The notes beneath the pieces are model-generated. The model was not told the origin of the DNA. It did no database searches and worked only from the letters and a program-made list of their open reading frames with translations. From Tyzzerella sp. (GTDB lineage: Bacteria; Bacillota; Clostridia; Lachnospirales; Lachnospiraceae), in NCBI GenBank assembly GCA_017472665.1, contig JAFUOS010000022.1:1-64000 (forward strand): a stretch of DNA of 64,000 nucleotides, written 5' to 3'. Of the stretch, positions 8,463 through 17,725 are shown piece by piece. Position 1 is the stretch's first letter, and each line of letters opens with the position of its first letter. Made by a program: the position numbers and the translations under genes.

Positions 8463-8840
8463 ATGGGAAAAGACGAAAGAAATAATTATACAATTGAATT
8501 AAAAGATCAGCTCGGAGAAGTTGTGATTGCAGACGAAGTAGTTGCAGTGATCGCAGGACTTGCAGCGATGGAAGTGGAAGGTGTTGCTTCTATGGCTGGA
8601 GATGCTACAAAAGAATTGATTAGCAAACTTGGTAAAAAAACATTATCAAAAGGTGTGAAAGTCGATATCTTAGAAGGCGTTGTGACAGTTGCACTTACAT
8701 TGAATTTGAAATATGGATATAATGTCATGGACATTTCTGGAAAAGTTCAGGAAAAAGTAAAGGTAGCGATTGAAAATATGACAGGTCTTACGGTTGCAGA
8801 TGTAAATATCCGTGTGACTGGTGTAGAAGTAGAAGCTTAG
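8463..8840 (+). CDS. Asp23/Gls24 family envelope stress protein
   Basis: 125 residues covering one Asp23/Gls24 domain: 'VVIADEVVAVIAGLAAMEVEGVASMAG', 'KGVKVDILEGVVTVALTLNLKYG' and 'VNIRVTGVEVE'. The B. subtilis relative YqhY also lies just before nusB, and members of the family associate with the cell envelope. Strong AGGAGG site, own promoter and own terminator. Exact biochemical role is not established. Confidence 0.93.
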   Translation: MGKDERNNYTIELKDQLGEVVIADEVVAVIAGLAAMEVEGVASMAGDATKELISKLGKKTLSKGVKVDILEGVVTVALTLNLKYGYNVMDISGKVQEKVKVAIENMTGLTVADVNIRVTGVEVEA

Positions 8841-8866
8841 AAAAATGTATTAACATATGGAAAATA

Positions 8867-8910
8867 TGGGAGTAGGAGTTTAAGAAACCCTGCTCCTGTT
8901 TCTTTTTACA
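8867..8910 (+). terminator. rho-independent terminator
   Basis: GGGAGTAGGAGTTT pairs with AAACCCTGCTCC across a short loop, followed by TTTCTTTTT. Confidence 0.7.
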
Positions 8911-8923
8911 AGATTCAAAAAGT

Positions 8924-8952
8924 TTGCAACATGGATTTGTATGTAGTATAAT
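8924..8952 (+). promoter_or_regulatory. sigma-A promoter of nusB operon
   Basis: TTGCAA (8924-8929), 17-base spacer, TATAAT (8947-8952); about 66 bases before nusB. The downstream genes are closely packed, so this is the probable main promoter for the run to tlyA or beyond. Confidence 0.75.
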
Positions 8953-9018
8953 GTTCAGTAAAGCATGAGCAGTGTGAAATCGAGCGCACTGGGAAATTTA
9001 ATAAAACGAGGATGAAAG

Positions 9019-9417
9019 ATGAGCAGATCAGAATTAAGAGAACACATTTTTAGAATGTTATTCCGCATTGAATTTAATAACGAAGAAGAGATGAAAGAGC
9101 AGGAAGAGCTCTACTTTGAATTATTGGATGAAATCTCAGAAAAGGAACAGACTTCTATATTAAATAAATATAGAGCAATCGTGGAAAAGATAGAAGCCAT
9201 CGATAAGCTGCTTAATGAATTGTCAACCGGCTGGAAAACAAGCCGCATGAATCGCGTGGATTTGACAATTCTTCGACTTGCGACCTATGAATTAAAGTGG
9301 GACGAAGACGTTCCAACAGGTGTTGCAATCAATGAAGCGGTGGAACTTGCAAAGAAATACAGCAGTGATTCCGGCCCAGCTTTTATCAATGGTGTATTAG
9401 CAAAAGTAGCAAACTAG
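9019..9417 (+). CDS. nusB: transcription antitermination factor NusB
   Basis: 132 residues, all-helical NusB fold: 'SRSELREHIFRMLFRIEF' at the start, then 'MNRVDLTILRLATYEL' and 'VAINEAVELAKKYSSDSGPAFINGVLAKV'. NusB with NusE binds boxA RNA and promotes rRNA antitermination. First gene of a compact operon with xseA 13 bases downstream. Confidence 0.97.
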   Translation: MSRSELREHIFRMLFRIEFNNEEEMKEQEELYFELLDEISEKEQTSILNKYRAIVEKIEAIDKLLNELSTGWKTSRMNRVDLTILRLATYELKWDEDVPTGVAINEAVELAKKYSSDSGPAFINGVLAKVAN

Positions 9418-9430
9418 AGGTAAGCAATTG

Positions 9431-10645
9431 ATGCGCAATGTATATTCAGTCAAACAAGTGAACGCATATATCAAAAATATGTTTACACAAGATTTCATGT
9501 TAAGCCGCATCTATGTAAAAGGCGAGGTTTCCAATTGCAAATATCACACTTCCGGACACATTTATTTCTCCTTGAAAGATGAGTCTGGTTCAATTGCGTG
9601 TATTATGTTTGCAGGGCAGAGAAGTGGTCTGGGTTTTCGGATGCAGGACGGTCAGCAGGTCATTGTACTTGGAAATGTTACCACATATGAACGAGATGGA
9701 AAATATCAGCTCTATGCGAAAGAGATTATTTTGGATGGTGCGGGCCTTTTATATGAAAGATTTGAGGCGTTAAAAAGAGAACTTGGTGAGATGGGCATGT
9801 TTGCCGAAGAATATAAGCAGCCCATTCCAAGATTTGCAAAACGCATTGGGATCGTGACAGCTCCTACAGGTGCAGCGATTCGAGATATTATGAACATTTC
9901 CGCGAGAAGGAATCCATATGTACAGCTCATTCTGTATCCGGCGTTGGTGCAGGGAGAGGGTGCAGCTGCCAGCATTGTCAAAGGGATTGAGACGCTTGAA
10001 AAGCAGGATGTGGATGTTATCATTGTTGGACGCGGCGGCGGTTCTATTGAGGATTTGTGGGCATTTAATGAAGAAGTCGTCGCGAGGGCGATTTTTAATT
10101 GTAGGACTCCCATCATTTCGGCAGTTGGTCATGAGACAGATACGACGATTGCAGATTATGTAGCGGATTTGCGTGCTCCGACACCGTCTGCAGCGGCAGA
10201 ACTTGCTGTGTTTGAATATCAGGCACTAGCTAATTATTTAGATGATAAGCGTTTAAAACTGAGAAAGGCTATGTACCAAAAGATTCAGTTGGAACGCATG
10301 AAGATAGAGCGTTACCGCATAAAAATGAACTATCTCCATCCAGGTACGCGTCTGCGAGAACAACAGCAACGCTGTGTGGAACTGGAGCAGAGACTGGGAT
10401 TGGCAATGGAAAAGAAACTGACCTTGTCAAAACAAAAGCTTGCGATTCGCATTGAGCGTATGAAAGGACTTTCACCGCTTGCGAAGCTGAATCAGGGATT
10501 TTCCTATGTGTCATCTGAAAGTGGAAATGTGGTAAAAAGTATTCAAGATGTGAAAAAAGAAGACAGATTGACGATTTATGTAACAGATGGGATTGTAAAA
10601 GCAAAAGTAGAAGATACCATCAGGGAGGATTACAGTGGAAGATAA
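9431..10645 (+). CDS. xseA: exodeoxyribonuclease VII large subunit
   Basis: About 404 residues: N-terminal OB fold ('SRIYVKGEVSNCKYHTSGH'), central catalytic domain ('GGRGGGSIEDLWAFN' motif and 'SAVGHETD'), then a coiled-coil region. ExoVII degrades single-stranded DNA with XseB. A TTG at 9428 directly precedes the ATG at 9431; ATG is preferred. Overlaps xseB by 11 bases. Confidence 0.97.
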   Translation: MRNVYSVKQVNAYIKNMFTQDFMLSRIYVKGEVSNCKYHTSGHIYFSLKDESGSIACIMFAGQRSGLGFRMQDGQQVIVLGNVTTYERDGKYQLYAKEIILDGAGLLYERFEALKRELGEMGMFAEEYKQPIPRFAKRIGIVTAPTGAAIRDIMNISARRNPYVQLILYPALVQGEGAAASIVKGIETLEKQDVDVIIVGRGGGSIEDLWAFNEEVVARAIFNCRTPIISAVGHETDTTIADYVADLRAPTPSAAAELAVFEYQALANYLDDKRLKLRKAMYQKIQLERMKIERYRIKMNYLHPGTRLREQQQRCVELEQRLGLAMEKKLTLSKQKLAIRIERMKGLSPLAKLNQGFSYVSSESGNVVKSIQDVKKEDRLTIYVTDGIVKAKVEDTIREDYSGR

Positions 10646-10838
10646 GTCTTTAGAAGAAGTATTTGGACAATTAGACGAGATTGTAGAAAAATTAGAAGAG
10701 AGCAATGTCTCATTGGAAGATTCTTTCAAACTTTACCATCAAGGTATGGAATTGTTAAAAATCTGCAATGATAAGATTGATACCGTTGAAAAGAAAATGA
10801 TGGTTTTAGATGAAAAGGTCGAGCAACATGAATTATAA
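10635..10838 (+). CDS. xseB: exodeoxyribonuclease VII small subunit
   Basis: 67-residue helical hairpin protein ('LEEVFGQLDEIVEKLE', 'LEDSFKLYHQGMELLK'), the standard XseB pattern. It starts with GTG behind CAGGGAGGATTACA inside the end of xseA and overlaps ispA by a few bases. Confidence 0.96.
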   Translation: MEDKSLEEVFGQLDEIVEKLEESNVSLEDSFKLYHQGMELLKICNDKIDTVEKKMMVLDEKVEQHEL

Positions 10839-11718
10839 AAACAGGAAACAAAAAAAAGTGCAGGCGATTGAAGAGGTTTTGAAAAAATATCTTCCAGAGC
10901 AGTCAGGATATCAAAAACAAATCATGGAAGCCATGGAATACAGCCTCATGGCAGGAGGAAAACGCCTTCGTCCGATGCTGATGCAAGAAACATATGCATT
11001 GTTTGGCGGACAGACGCAAGTGGTAGAACCATTTATGGCGGCACTTGAGATGATTCATACGTATTCCCTTGTACATGATGATCTTCCGGCAATGGATGAT
11101 GATGATTACCGTAGAGGCAGAAAGACTACCCATGTAGTTTATGGGGAAGCTATGGGGATTTTGACTGGCGATGCACTGTTAAACTATGCATTTGAGACTG
11201 CGGCAAAAGCATTTGACCTGTTTCCAGAAAAAAGTCTGGTGATTGGAAAAGCGTTGCAGGTACTTGCGGGAAAAGCAGGTATCTATGGCATGATTGGCGG
11301 TCAAGTGGTTGACGTAGCCAGTGCCGGCGAGACTGTCTCCAAAGAGGTACTGGATTTTATTTATGAATTAAAGACCAGTGCATTGATTGAAAGTGCTATG
11401 ATGATTGGCGCGATTTTGGCTGGGGCCAGCGAGGAAGAGGTCAAAAAAGTGGAGACAATCGCAAAAAATGTAGGGATTGCATTCCAAATTCAGGATGACA
11501 TTCTTGATGTAACAAGTACGGCAGAAGTACTTGGAAAGCCGGTACTAAGCGATGAAAAAAATGAGAAAACTACATATGTGACATTAGTAGGAGTAGAAAA
11601 AGCGAGGGAGTATGTAGAAAAGATTTCCAATGAAGCCATTGCATTGCTGGAAGATTTTGAAGTGAAAAATCCTTTCTTGGAAGAACTCCTGAGGGAACTG
11701 ATTCACAGAGAAAAATAG
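10828..11718 (+). CDS. ispA: polyprenyl (farnesyl/geranyl) diphosphate synthase
   Basis: About 296 residues. First Asp-rich motif 'DDLPAMDDDDYRRG' and second 'DDILDV', with 'GGKRLRP' near the N-terminus for diphosphate binding. It makes C15 isoprenoid diphosphate from IPP/DMAPP, fitting the adjacent dxs gene of the MEP pathway. ATG 10828 has AAAAGGTCGAG at good spacing; an ATG at 10810 inside xseB is the alternative. Confidence 0.95.
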   Translation: MNYKNRKQKKVQAIEEVLKKYLPEQSGYQKQIMEAMEYSLMAGGKRLRPMLMQETYALFGGQTQVVEPFMAALEMIHTYSLVHDDLPAMDDDDYRRGRKTTHVVYGEAMGILTGDALLNYAFETAAKAFDLFPEKSLVIGKALQVLAGKAGIYGMIGGQVVDVASAGETVSKEVLDFIYELKTSALIESAMMIGAILAGASEEEVKKVETIAKNVGIAFQIQDDILDVTSTAEVLGKPVLSDEKNEKTTYVTLVGVEKAREYVEKISNEAIALLEDFEVKNPFLEELLRELIHREK

Positions 11719-11730
11719 AGGGGTGCTCTT

Positions 11731-13599
11731 ATGATTTTGGAGCGTATAAAAGAAACAAATGACATTAAGGATTTAAACTGGGAAGAGTTGGACGTATTGG
11801 CTTGTGAGATACGTCAGTTTTTGGTAGAAAAAGTAAGCGAGCATGGCGGACATTTGGCATCCAATTTAGGGGTAGTAGAGCTTACGATAGCCATGCATAA
11901 GGCGTTTTCACTTCCAGAGGACAAAATGATCTGGGATGTGGGACATCAGGCATATACACACAAATTATTGACAGGCAGGCGAGAAGGTTTTGATACGCTC
12001 CGCAAATTTGGCGGTATGAGCGGATTTCCAAAACGGAATGAAAGTGATTGTGATGTGTTTGATACCGGTCACAGTTCTACATCTATTTCCGCAGGGCTTG
12101 GCTATGTGGAGGCACGCGAGATTTTAGGCGAAGATTATAAGGTGATTTCTGTCATTGGTGACGGTTCGTTGACTGGAGGGATGGCTTATGAAGCGCTCAA
12201 TAATGCGGCACATTTGAATAGCAATTTTGTTATTATTTTAAATGACAATAACATGTCCATCTCCGAAAATGTGGGTGGTATGTCAAAATATTTGGCAGGG
12301 ATTCGTACGGCAAAAGTGTACAATGAACTGAAAAAAGGCGTTACGGGTGCATTGAACCGTATTCCGGGTGTGGGTAAGAGTATTGTTTCAAGTATCCGCA
12401 AGACAAAAAATAGTATTAAGCAATTGTTCGTGCCTGGAATGTTGTTTGAAGAGATGGGGATTACCTATCTTGGACCAGTGGATGGACATGATATCAAGAA
12501 ATTATACCGTACATTGCGTGAGGCACAGAAAATGGATCATGCAGTGTTGGTGCATGTGCTGACACAAAAAGGAAAAGGCTATGCTCCCGCAGAGCAGAAT
12601 CCATCGAAATTCCATGGGATAGGACCGTTTGATATGGAGACGGGAAACGCAGTGGAAGTGAAAGAAAAAGATACTTACACTGATGTATTTGGAAAAGTAA
12701 TGTATAAAGAAGGCGAAAAAGAAGCGAAATTAGTAGCGATTACAGCAGCTATGAAAGATGGCACGGGACTTTCTGGATTTCAGAAAAAATATCCGGAGCG
12801 CTTCTTTGATGTAGGGATTGCGGAAGAGCACGCTGTGACATTTGCGGCAGGTTTAGCAGCAGCAGGTTTAAAACCGGTGTTTGCGGTGTATTCCTCATTT
12901 TTACAAAGAGGATATGACCAGATTGTACACGATGTCTGTATGCAGAATCTTCCAGTTGTATTTGCAATCGACCGGGCAGGTTTGGTTGGAAGCGATGGGG
13001 AGACCCATCAGGGAGCCTTTGATTTGGCATACTTAAGTCATGTTCCAAATATGACAGTGATGTCACCGAAGAATAAATGGGAATTGGCAGACATGCTTCG
13101 TTTTGCTATTCAGCATGATGGACCGATTGCATTTCGCTATCCGAGAGGAACGGCATATGATGGACTGAAGGAATTCCGGGCACCGATTGTGCTTGGAAAG
13201 AGCGAGACCATTTATGAAGAATCAGATATTGCGATTTTCTCAGTTGGACATATGATGGAAGAGGCCCATCAGGTTTGGGAAAGATTGAAAGAAAAAGGAT
13301 ATTCCTGCAGTTTGATTAACAGCCGTTTTGTGAAACCAATGGATACGGATGTGCTAAAGCAAATGGCAGAGAAGCATAAATTATTTGTTACTATAGAAGA
13401 AGGTGTGGTGACCGGAGGCTATGGAGAACACGTTATGAACTATGTTTCCAGAGAGGCATTGCCAGTGAAGGTATTGGTAAATGCGATTCCAGACCAGTAT
13501 GTGGAACAGGGAAGCATTGGTCAGCTTCGAAAAGAAATCTTGTTGGATGCAGATTCGATTGTTGAAAAAACGGTGGCTGCATTTGATGCATTGAAATAA
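11731..13599 (+). CDS. dxs: 1-deoxy-D-xylulose-5-phosphate synthase
   Basis: 622 residues, first enzyme of the MEP isoprenoid pathway: condenses pyruvate and glyceraldehyde-3-phosphate with thiamine diphosphate. The TPP-binding 'GDGSLTGGMAYEALNNAA' motif, the central 'DVGIAEEHAVTFAAG' and 'HQGAFDLAYLSHVPNMTVM' transketolase segments are intact. Directly follows ispA. Confidence 0.97.
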   Translation: MILERIKETNDIKDLNWEELDVLACEIRQFLVEKVSEHGGHLASNLGVVELTIAMHKAFSLPEDKMIWDVGHQAYTHKLLTGRREGFDTLRKFGGMSGFPKRNESDCDVFDTGHSSTSISAGLGYVEAREILGEDYKVISVIGDGSLTGGMAYEALNNAAHLNSNFVIILNDNNMSISENVGGMSKYLAGIRTAKVYNELKKGVTGALNRIPGVGKSIVSSIRKTKNSIKQLFVPGMLFEEMGITYLGPVDGHDIKKLYRTLREAQKMDHAVLVHVLTQKGKGYAPAEQNPSKFHGIGPFDMETGNAVEVKEKDTYTDVFGKVMYKEGEKEAKLVAITAAMKDGTGLSGFQKKYPERFFDVGIAEEHAVTFAAGLAAAGLKPVFAVYSSFLQRGYDQIVHDVCMQNLPVVFAIDRAGLVGSDGETHQGAFDLAYLSHVPNMTVMSPKNKWELADMLRFAIQHDGPIAFRYPRGTAYDGLKEFRAPIVLGKSETIYEESDIAIFSVGHMMEEAHQVWERLKEKGYSCSLINSRFVKPMDTDVLKQMAEKHKLFVTIEEGVVTGGYGEHVMNYVSREALPVKVLVNAIPDQYVEQGSIGQLRKEILLDADSIVEKTVAAFDALK

Positions 13600-13647
13600 T
13601 CAGGTTTGCCGAAAGGAAAACGTGAAAAGACAATATTAGGAGACAAC

Positions 13648-14457
13648 ATGAAAGAACGTTTAGACGTATTACTTGTAAAAAGAAATTTGGCTGAGTCCAG
13701 AGAAAAAGCAAAGGCAATTATCATGTCAGGGAATGTCTTTGTGGAAGGGCAGAGAGAAGATAAGGCGGGCACTACATTTTCGGATGAGGTGCACATTGAG
13801 GTAAAAGGGAATAAATTGCCGTATGTGAGTCGCGGCGGATTGAAACTGGAAAAGGCAGTTGCAAATTTTGATGTGGAGCTGCATGACAAGGTCTGCACAG
13901 ACGTAGGTTCTTCCACGGGAGGATTTACGGACTGCATGCTTCAAAATGGAGCAAGGAAAGTATTTGCAATTGATGTTGGAACAAACCAGCTGGCATGGAA
14001 GCTCCGCCAGGACGAACGTGTCGTATGTATGGAAAAGACAAATATCCGCTATCTTACCCCAGAAGATTTGGGAGAAGAGATTGATTTTTCATCTATTGAT
14101 GTCTCTTTTATTTCGCTCACAAAAGTATTGCTTCCGATTCGGAATTACCTGAAAGCAGATGGTCAGATTGTGGCGTTAATCAAGCCGCAGTTTGAGGCAG
14201 GGAGAGAAAAGGTTGGAAAAAAAGGTGTGGTAAGGGAAAAGAGTACCCATTATGAAGTGATTGAAATGGTGCTCTCTTATGCGGTGTCGATTGGATTCAA
14301 GGTGCTCGCGCTTGACTTTTCGCCGATTAAGGGACCAGAGGGGAATATTGAATATTTAGCGCATCTGCAAAAGACAGAGGAAGTTGGAACTTTGGATGCG
14401 GTTGATATTGATTGGAAGAAGATTGTAGAAAATGCATTTGAAACGTTAGCAAAGTAA
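13648..14457 (+). CDS. tlyA: TlyA-family rRNA 2'-O-methyltransferase
   Basis: About 269 residues. N-terminal S4 RNA-binding domain ('ERLDVLLVKRNLAESREKAKAIIMSGNV') and C-terminal FtsJ/RrmJ-like methyltransferase with AdoMet motif 'DVGSSTGGFTDCML'. Members methylate ribose 2'-OH in 16S/23S rRNA. ATG 13648 follows TTAGGAGACAAC; the longer frame from 13606 lacks a site. Usual neighbour of dxs and nadK in Clostridia. Confidence 0.94.
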   Translation: MKERLDVLLVKRNLAESREKAKAIIMSGNVFVEGQREDKAGTTFSDEVHIEVKGNKLPYVSRGGLKLEKAVANFDVELHDKVCTDVGSSTGGFTDCMLQNGARKVFAIDVGTNQLAWKLRQDERVVCMEKTNIRYLTPEDLGEEIDFSSIDVSFISLTKVLLPIRNYLKADGQIVALIKPQFEAGREKVGKKGVVREKSTHYEVIEMVLSYAVSIGFKVLALDFSPIKGPEGNIEYLAHLQKTEEVGTLDAVDIDWKKIVENAFETLAK

Positions 14458-14539
14458 TCAGCAGATTACCGTGGAAAATTGTGAATGAGATTTGTAAAAT
14501 AAAGTTTGTAGTTGGCAAATAGCAGATTGAGGAAAAGGC

Positions 14540-15352
14540 ATGAATAAATTTTATGTGATTACAAATAAAAGTAAAGATGGGTCGCTGGAAATTACGAAGC
14601 GTATTCAAAAATACATAGAGGCACAAGGAAAAGCTTGTGTTTTGGCGGATGATGGAAAATCATTTCCGGAGGATGCAGACTGTGTATTGGTCCTTGGAGG
14701 CGACGGCACGCTGATTCGTGCAGCAAGAGAGCTCCGTTCTCACGATGTTCCGATACTCGGCATCAACATGGGCACACTTGGGTATCTTACGGAAGTGGAA
14801 CTGCAGAATATTGAAACTGCTCTTCATCAGGTGATTTATGAAAAACCAGTAGTGGAAGAACGCATGATGTTAAAAGGGTCCCTGAATAATCAGATGGAAG
14901 ACATTGCCTTAAATGATATTGTAGTAACAAGACTTGGGGCACTTCGAATCATTCGATTTAACATTTATGTAAATGGAGAACTGCTCAATACGTATCAGGC
15001 AGATGGTGTGATTATTTCTACACCGACAGGCTCTACTGCGTATAATTTATCAGCAGGCGGGCCGATTGTGCAGCCGACGGCTTCCATGATTGTAATTACA
15101 CCGATTTGTTCCCACGCACTAAATACGAGCAGTATCGTACTTTCTTCAGATGCTGAGATTGTCATTGAGATTGGACAAGGTCGAGATGGGGAAGTGGAAG
15201 AAGCAGTGATTTCCTTCGATGGAGACCACAATGTGGAAGCTCGTACGGGAGATAAAATTGTCATTCAAAAGGCAGCGGATACGACAAAATTACTCAAACT
15301 AAGCAAAGTAAGTTTCTTGGAGACATTAAGAAAGAAAATGAAAGGAAACTAG
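14540..15352 (+). CDS. nadK: NAD kinase
   Basis: 270 residues; the diagnostic 'LGGDGTLIRAA' (near residue 54) and 'TPTGSTAYNLSAGGPI' motifs are present. It phosphorylates NAD to NADP. argR begins only three bases after the stop. Confidence 0.96.
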   Translation: MNKFYVITNKSKDGSLEITKRIQKYIEAQGKACVLADDGKSFPEDADCVLVLGGDGTLIRAARELRSHDVPILGINMGTLGYLTEVELQNIETALHQVIYEKPVVEERMMLKGSLNNQMEDIALNDIVVTRLGALRIIRFNIYVNGELLNTYQADGVIISTPTGSTAYNLSAGGPIVQPTASMIVITPICSHALNTSSIVLSSDAEIVIEIGQGRDGEVEEAVISFDGDHNVEARTGDKIVIQKAADTTKLLKLSKVSFLETLRKKMKGN

Positions 15353-15355
15353 GAA

Positions 15356-15805
15356 ATGAAAGTAAACAGACACGCCAAGATTGTGGAACTGGTAAATAAA
15401 CACCAAATCGAAACGCAGGAAGAATTAGCAGAACTTTTAAATGCCGAAGGCTATAAAGTGACTCAGGCAACTGTGTCGAGGGATATTCGTGATTTAAAAC
15501 TTACAAAAGTACAGACACAAAATGGGAAACAAAAATATGCGGCATTAAAAGCAACGCAAAGCGAGCTGGCTGAAAAATATTTCCGGATTTTAAAAGATGG
15601 GTTTGTTTCCATGGGAAAGGCGCAGAATATTCTTGTGATTAAGACGGTTTCGGGGATGGCGATGGCTGTTGCGGCGGCGATAGATGAGATGAATTGGCAC
15701 GAGGTGGTAGGTTGTATCGCGGGAGACGATACGATTATGTGTGCAATTCGGACGACGGAAGAAACTGAGGTTGTGATGGAGAAGATTCATAGAATTGTGT
15801 CGTAG
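15356..15805 (+). CDS. argR: arginine repressor ArgR
   Basis: 149 residues: N-terminal winged helix ('ELLNAEGYKVTQATVSRDIRDL', the SRDIRDL recognition region) and C-terminal arginine-binding oligomerisation domain ('GCIAGDDTIMCAIRT'). Controls arginine biosynthesis and catabolism. In Clostridia it regularly lies beside recN, as here. Confidence 0.96.
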   Translation: MKVNRHAKIVELVNKHQIETQEELAELLNAEGYKVTQATVSRDIRDLKLTKVQTQNGKQKYAALKATQSELAEKYFRILKDGFVSMGKAQNILVIKTVSGMAMAVAAAIDEMNWHEVVGCIAGDDTIMCAIRTTEETEVVMEKIHRIVS

Positions 15806-15947
15806 AAGTTTGAAAGATGCTGACGCAAAGATTGCTGAGCGTGGTGTGATACACGATGTGGATGAGTGGGATTCGCAGCGTGGATGATGTGCATAAGTGG
15901 GATGCACAAAATATGTGATGTGCAAAAGAAGATTCTAGGAGAAACAT
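15806..15947. other. argR-recN gap with imperfect repeats
   Basis: 142 bases with degenerate repeats of the type GTGGATGA...GTGGGAT.C.CA (units near 15857, 15882 and 15911). No promoter or gene recognised apart from the recN ribosome site at its end. Confidence 0.4.
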
Positions 15948-17621
15948 ATGTTACATAATTTGTATGTAAAAAATCTCGCATTAATCGACGAGATTGAAAT
16001 CGATTTGAAAAAAGGACTGAATATACTGACAGGAGAAACGGGAGCCGGGAAATCAATTATCCTTGGCTCTATTAATCTTGCCCTTGGAGGAAGATATTCT
16101 TCGGATATTCTTCGAAACGAAGAAGAGCCAGGATATGTAGAACTGACATTTTTTTTGGAAAATGAAGCACAGATTGCACTTTTAGAAGAAAAAGACATTT
16201 TCCCAGAAGAGGGAACAGTTGTGCTTAGCAGAAAATTAATCGGAAAACGAAGCGTTAGTAAGATTAATGGGGAGACGGTTCCGATTTCTACCTTGAAAGA
16301 AGTAGGGGCAATTCTGATTGATATTCATGGACAACATGAGCATCAGTCATTATTATACAAAAAGAATCACCTGACGATTCTGGACACATTTGCAAAAGAT
16401 ACGATTGCGGATGTGAAACAGCAAGTTGCTGAGCAATATCATATGTACAAACAATGCAAAGAGGAATTGGAAGAAGCAAAACTGGATGAAAAAGAGCGTA
16501 TCAAAGAAGCGAGTTTCTTAGAGTTTGAAATTAAGGAAATTGAAGAAGCAAATTTAAAAAATGGCGAAGATGAGGAATTGGAAGAACAGTATCGCCGTAT
16601 GATTAATGGCAAAAAAATTACAGAGAATATCGACGAAGCTTACGGGTACACCGCAGGTTCTGGTAATAACGCAAGCGATATGCTGAGCCGAGCGATTCGT
16701 TGCCTTCAGGATGCCGCACATTATGATGAAAAAGCGTCTGAACTATACGATCAGCTTTCCGAGGTGGACAGCCTTTTAAATGATTTAAATCGCGAGTTAT
16801 CGGATTATCGTGAATCTTTCGAATTTTCCGATGAAGAATTTTACGAAGTAGAAAAACGTTTGAATGAAATCAATCGTTTGAAATCAAAATATGGCAATAC
16901 CATTGCAGAAATTTTTGTATATTGGAAAGAAAAAGAACAGAGACTAATTAAACTGCAAGATTACGACCATTATCTGGAGACATTGCAAAAGAAATTAAAA
17001 GAAGCAGAAAGCGAACTTGCGATTGCATCGCTGATGCTTTCCAATCTTCGAAAAGAAGCGGCCAAGAAATTAGAGCAGGCTATCAAAGAAAATCTGCTGG
17101 ATTTGAATTTCTTGGATGTAAAATTTGAAATCGTATTTGGTGAGCTGGCAGATTATACTGTACTTGGCAAAGATGATGTAGAATTTATGATTTCCATGAA
17201 TCCAGGCGAGCCAGTCAGACCGCTTGGCGATGTGGCTTCCGGCGGTGAACTTTCGCGAATCATGCTTGCAATCAAGACGGTGATGGCAGAAAAAGACCAG
17301 ATAGAAACGTTGATTTTTGATGAAATCGATGTGGGAATCAGTGGAAGAACGGCGCAGAAGGTTTCGGAAAAAATGGCTGTCATCGGAAGGAATCATCAGG
17401 TCATTTGCATTACCCATTTGGCACAGATTGCGGCGATGGCGGATGCGCATTATGCGATTGAGAAGAAAGTCATTGATGGAAAAACAAAAACATCGATTTC
17501 GCTGTTAAGTAAAGAGCAGGAAATTGCGGAGCTTGCCAGAATTCTTGGCGGTGCAGAGATTACCGATAAGGTGATGGAAAGTGCGGCGGAGATGAAGGAA
17601 TTGGCAAAACGTACAAAATAA
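15948..17621 (+). CDS. recN: DNA repair protein RecN
   Basis: 557-residue SMC-like ATPase for double-strand-break repair. Walker A 'GETGAGKS' near residue 30, a long central coiled coil, the ABC signature 'ASGGELSRIMLAIK' and Walker B 'LIFDEIDVGISG'. Full length. A terminator follows before spoIVB. Confidence 0.97.
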   Translation: MLHNLYVKNLALIDEIEIDLKKGLNILTGETGAGKSIILGSINLALGGRYSSDILRNEEEPGYVELTFFLENEAQIALLEEKDIFPEEGTVVLSRKLIGKRSVSKINGETVPISTLKEVGAILIDIHGQHEHQSLLYKKNHLTILDTFAKDTIADVKQQVAEQYHMYKQCKEELEEAKLDEKERIKEASFLEFEIKEIEEANLKNGEDEELEEQYRRMINGKKITENIDEAYGYTAGSGNNASDMLSRAIRCLQDAAHYDEKASELYDQLSEVDSLLNDLNRELSDYRESFEFSDEEFYEVEKRLNEINRLKSKYGNTIAEIFVYWKEKEQRLIKLQDYDHYLETLQKKLKEAESELAIASLMLSNLRKEAAKKLEQAIKENLLDLNFLDVKFEIVFGELADYTVLGKDDVEFMISMNPGEPVRPLGDVASGGELSRIMLAIKTVMAEKDQIETLIFDEIDVGISGRTAQKVSEKMAVIGRNHQVICITHLAQIAAMADAHYAIEKKVIDGKTKTSISLLSKEQEIAELARILGGAEITDKVMESAAEMKELAKRTK

Positions 17622-17654
17622 ACATGTTTGAAAAATAGAATACTCCACATACTA

Positions 17655-17687
17655 AAACAGACACGAAAAGGTGTCTGTTTTTTTGTA
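17655..17687 (+). terminator. rho-independent terminator after recN
   Basis: AAACAGACAC (17655-17664) pairs with GTGTCTGTTT (17671-17680), followed by TTTTTG. Confidence 0.85.
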
Positions 17688-17725
17688 CATCAGTGCGGAT
17701 TAGAAAGATGTGGAGGAGAAGAAAT